DNA of 6,520 nt from an uncultured Phascolarctobacterium sp. (lineage in GTDB: Bacteria > Bacillota > Negativicutes > Acidaminococcales > Acidaminococcaceae), in NCBI GenBank assembly GCA_945949475.1, contig CAMFET010000052.1:1-6520 (forward strand). The letters run 5' to 3'. A program made the translations under genes and the position numbers. Positions 5,614-6,520 of the stretch are shown piece by piece (positions within the stretch are counted from its first letter, which is position 1; every line of letters begins with the position of its first letter). Under the pieces are notes generated by a model. It was not told the DNA's origin, did no database searches, and saw only the letters and a list, made by a program, of their open reading frames with translations.

Positions 5614-6435
5614 CTATTTTTGACAATGCTCGCAATATACGGTGCCGCGACCGCCCACCTTAGTGCCAACCAGCACTGCGCCACACTGCTTGCAGGGCTC
5701 ACCCTTGCGACCATAAACTAAGAGATGATTTTGGTTGTCACCCTTATTGCCCTCGCCATCCTTGTAATCACGGAAGGTGGTACCTCTATTTTTTATTCCC
5801 TGCGCAATCACAGCATTGATGGCCTCGTGTAAGGACACAACCTCTTGATGGCTTAAAGTATTTGCCAAGCGCGTAGGTAATATGCCCGATAAAGCCAAGC
5901 ATTCATCAGCATAAATATTACCCAAGCCAGCAATAACCCTTTGGTCCAAAATAAAAGTTTTAATAGGCTTGCGGCTCTTCGCAGCCAAGGGCTCCAAATA
6001 ATCCACGGTAAAGCCCTCGCTCAATGGTTCCGGCCCTAAGGTTTCATAACCTTCAATATAAGCATCGTCATTGGTTACTAAATACAGTGTACCGAAGGTG
6101 CGAATATCAGTGAACCACATGGTTGTATCATCGGTTAGCGTAAATTTTATTTTAGAGTAAGCCGGCGGCTCCAGCTCACTCTTTTGGGCAATCAGCGCGC
6201 CCGTCATACGCAAATGTACGATAAGCTTTTGGTTGACATCCGTGTGCAATACCAAATACTTGCCCTTACGACCGACCTTTTGAATAGTTTTGCCCACTAG
6301 ACCTTCAACAAATTCTGCGGCAGTTGGATGCTTAATTAATCTATCTAAATATACCTCGACAGAGGTAATCCTTTTTCCTTCAATATGCGGAGCAAGGGTC
6401 TTTCTGACCTGCTCCACCTCAGGCATTTCTGGCAT
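5614..6435 (-). CDS. mutM: Formamidopyrimidine-DNA glycosylase (8-oxoguanine repair)
   Basis: MutM (Fpg) removes 8-oxoguanine and formamidopyrimidines from DNA and nicks the abasic site by beta,delta-elimination. At 273 aa it has the family length. The N-terminus MPEMPEVEQVRK carries the catalytic Pro2 (after Met removal) and Glu3, which fixes the start. GRKGKYL holds the conserved Lys59; IRTFG holds the intercalation-region Arg112; the helix-two-turn-helix segment is LDQRVIAGLGNIYADE (163-178, with Asn173). The C-terminal zinc finger is intact, with Cys238, Cys241, Cys258 and Cys261 and Arg253. AAGGAG at 6444-6449 is 8 nt from the ATG. The stop lies 10 nt from coaE. A polA gene often precedes mutM in related genomes but is not visible in the 85 nt upstream. 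Confidence 0.97.
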   Translation of the reverse strand: MPEMPEVEQVRKTLAPHIEGKRITSVEVYLDRLIKHPTAAEFVEGLVGKTIQKVGRKGKYLVLHTDVNQKLIVHLRMTGALIAQKSELEPPAYSKIKFTLTDDTTMWFTDIRTFGTLYLVTNDDAYIEGYETLGPEPLSEGFTVDYLEPLAAKSRKPIKTFILDQRVIAGLGNIYADECLALSGILPTRLANTLSHQEVVSLHEAINAVIAQGIKNRGTTFRDYKDGEGNKGDNQNHLLVYGRKGEPCKQCGAVLVGTKVGGRGTVYCEHCQK

Positions 6436-6520
6436 GGTATTCTCTCCTTTATTCTTATAAATTGTGGTTTATCGATTAGTTTATGTGTTATCGCTCAAAG
6501 GTATACCAGAGAAGTGTTAA
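6436..6520 (-). other. Non-coding stretch upstream of mutM
   Basis: These 85 AT-rich bases contain stops in all three minus-strand frames (at 6517-6519, 6495-6497 and 6488-6490). They hold the mutM ribosome binding site and an 8-bp palindrome GGTATACC at 6500-6507. No convincing -35/-10 pair was found; TTGAGC-N17-TCGATA is the best and is weak. If an upstream gene reads into the window, its last codons end by 6488; I cannot identify it. Confidence 0.4.

Noticed and set aside
5604..5714. A 37-codon N-terminal extension of CoaE
   Set aside because: It lies inside the MutM zinc-finger coding region; the canonical CoaE N-terminus and ribosome binding site fit the ATG at 5601-5603.

Overview
The window is a stretch of bacterial core genome in which every gene I can support lies on the minus strand; it is described here in transcription order, from high to low coordinates. 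Full-length Shine-Dalgarno sites (AAGGAG, GGGAGG), sigma-70/sigma-A type promoters, moderate GC, CCA-encoding tRNA genes, and the orders mutM-coaE-lytic transglycosylase and tig-clpP-clpX-lon suggest a Firmicute. clpP inside the tig/clpX/lon cluster would fit the Negativicutes (Acidaminococcaceae-like). That placement is inference from gene order and protein flavour, not a database result.

Region 1 (about 6520 to 4373) holds mutM (8-oxoguanine DNA glycosylase), coaE (dephospho-CoA kinase) and a small membrane-anchored lytic transglycosylase. They are packed with a 10-nt gap and a short overlap, so they form one translationally coupled unit. No terminator is visible after the last gene, and no convincing promoter is visible in the 85 nt before mutM.

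Region 2 (4372 to 3804) is an RNA block. A strong promoter drives tRNA-Leu(CAG) and tRNA-Leu(GAG), ending in an intrinsic terminator. A second strong promoter, with phased A-tracts just upstream, drives tRNA-Gly(GCC), ending in another terminator. Both predicted tRNA transcripts start with a similar GUUGCU-type hairpin.

Region 3 (3803 to 1) is a proteostasis cluster: trigger factor (nascent-chain chaperone), ClpP (protease), ClpX (unfoldase for ClpP) and, after an intrinsic terminator, the N-terminal 130 codons of LonA, which is cut by the window edge. The tig promoter is near-consensus with an extended -10. Its leader of about 97 nt can fold into two mutually exclusive hairpins.

I found no mobile element, CRISPR array, phage gene or novel gene system. 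The points worth following are in the non-coding layer: the tig leader, the paired tRNA leaders, the A-tract element, the clpX/lon terminator, and the sharp codon bias of tig.
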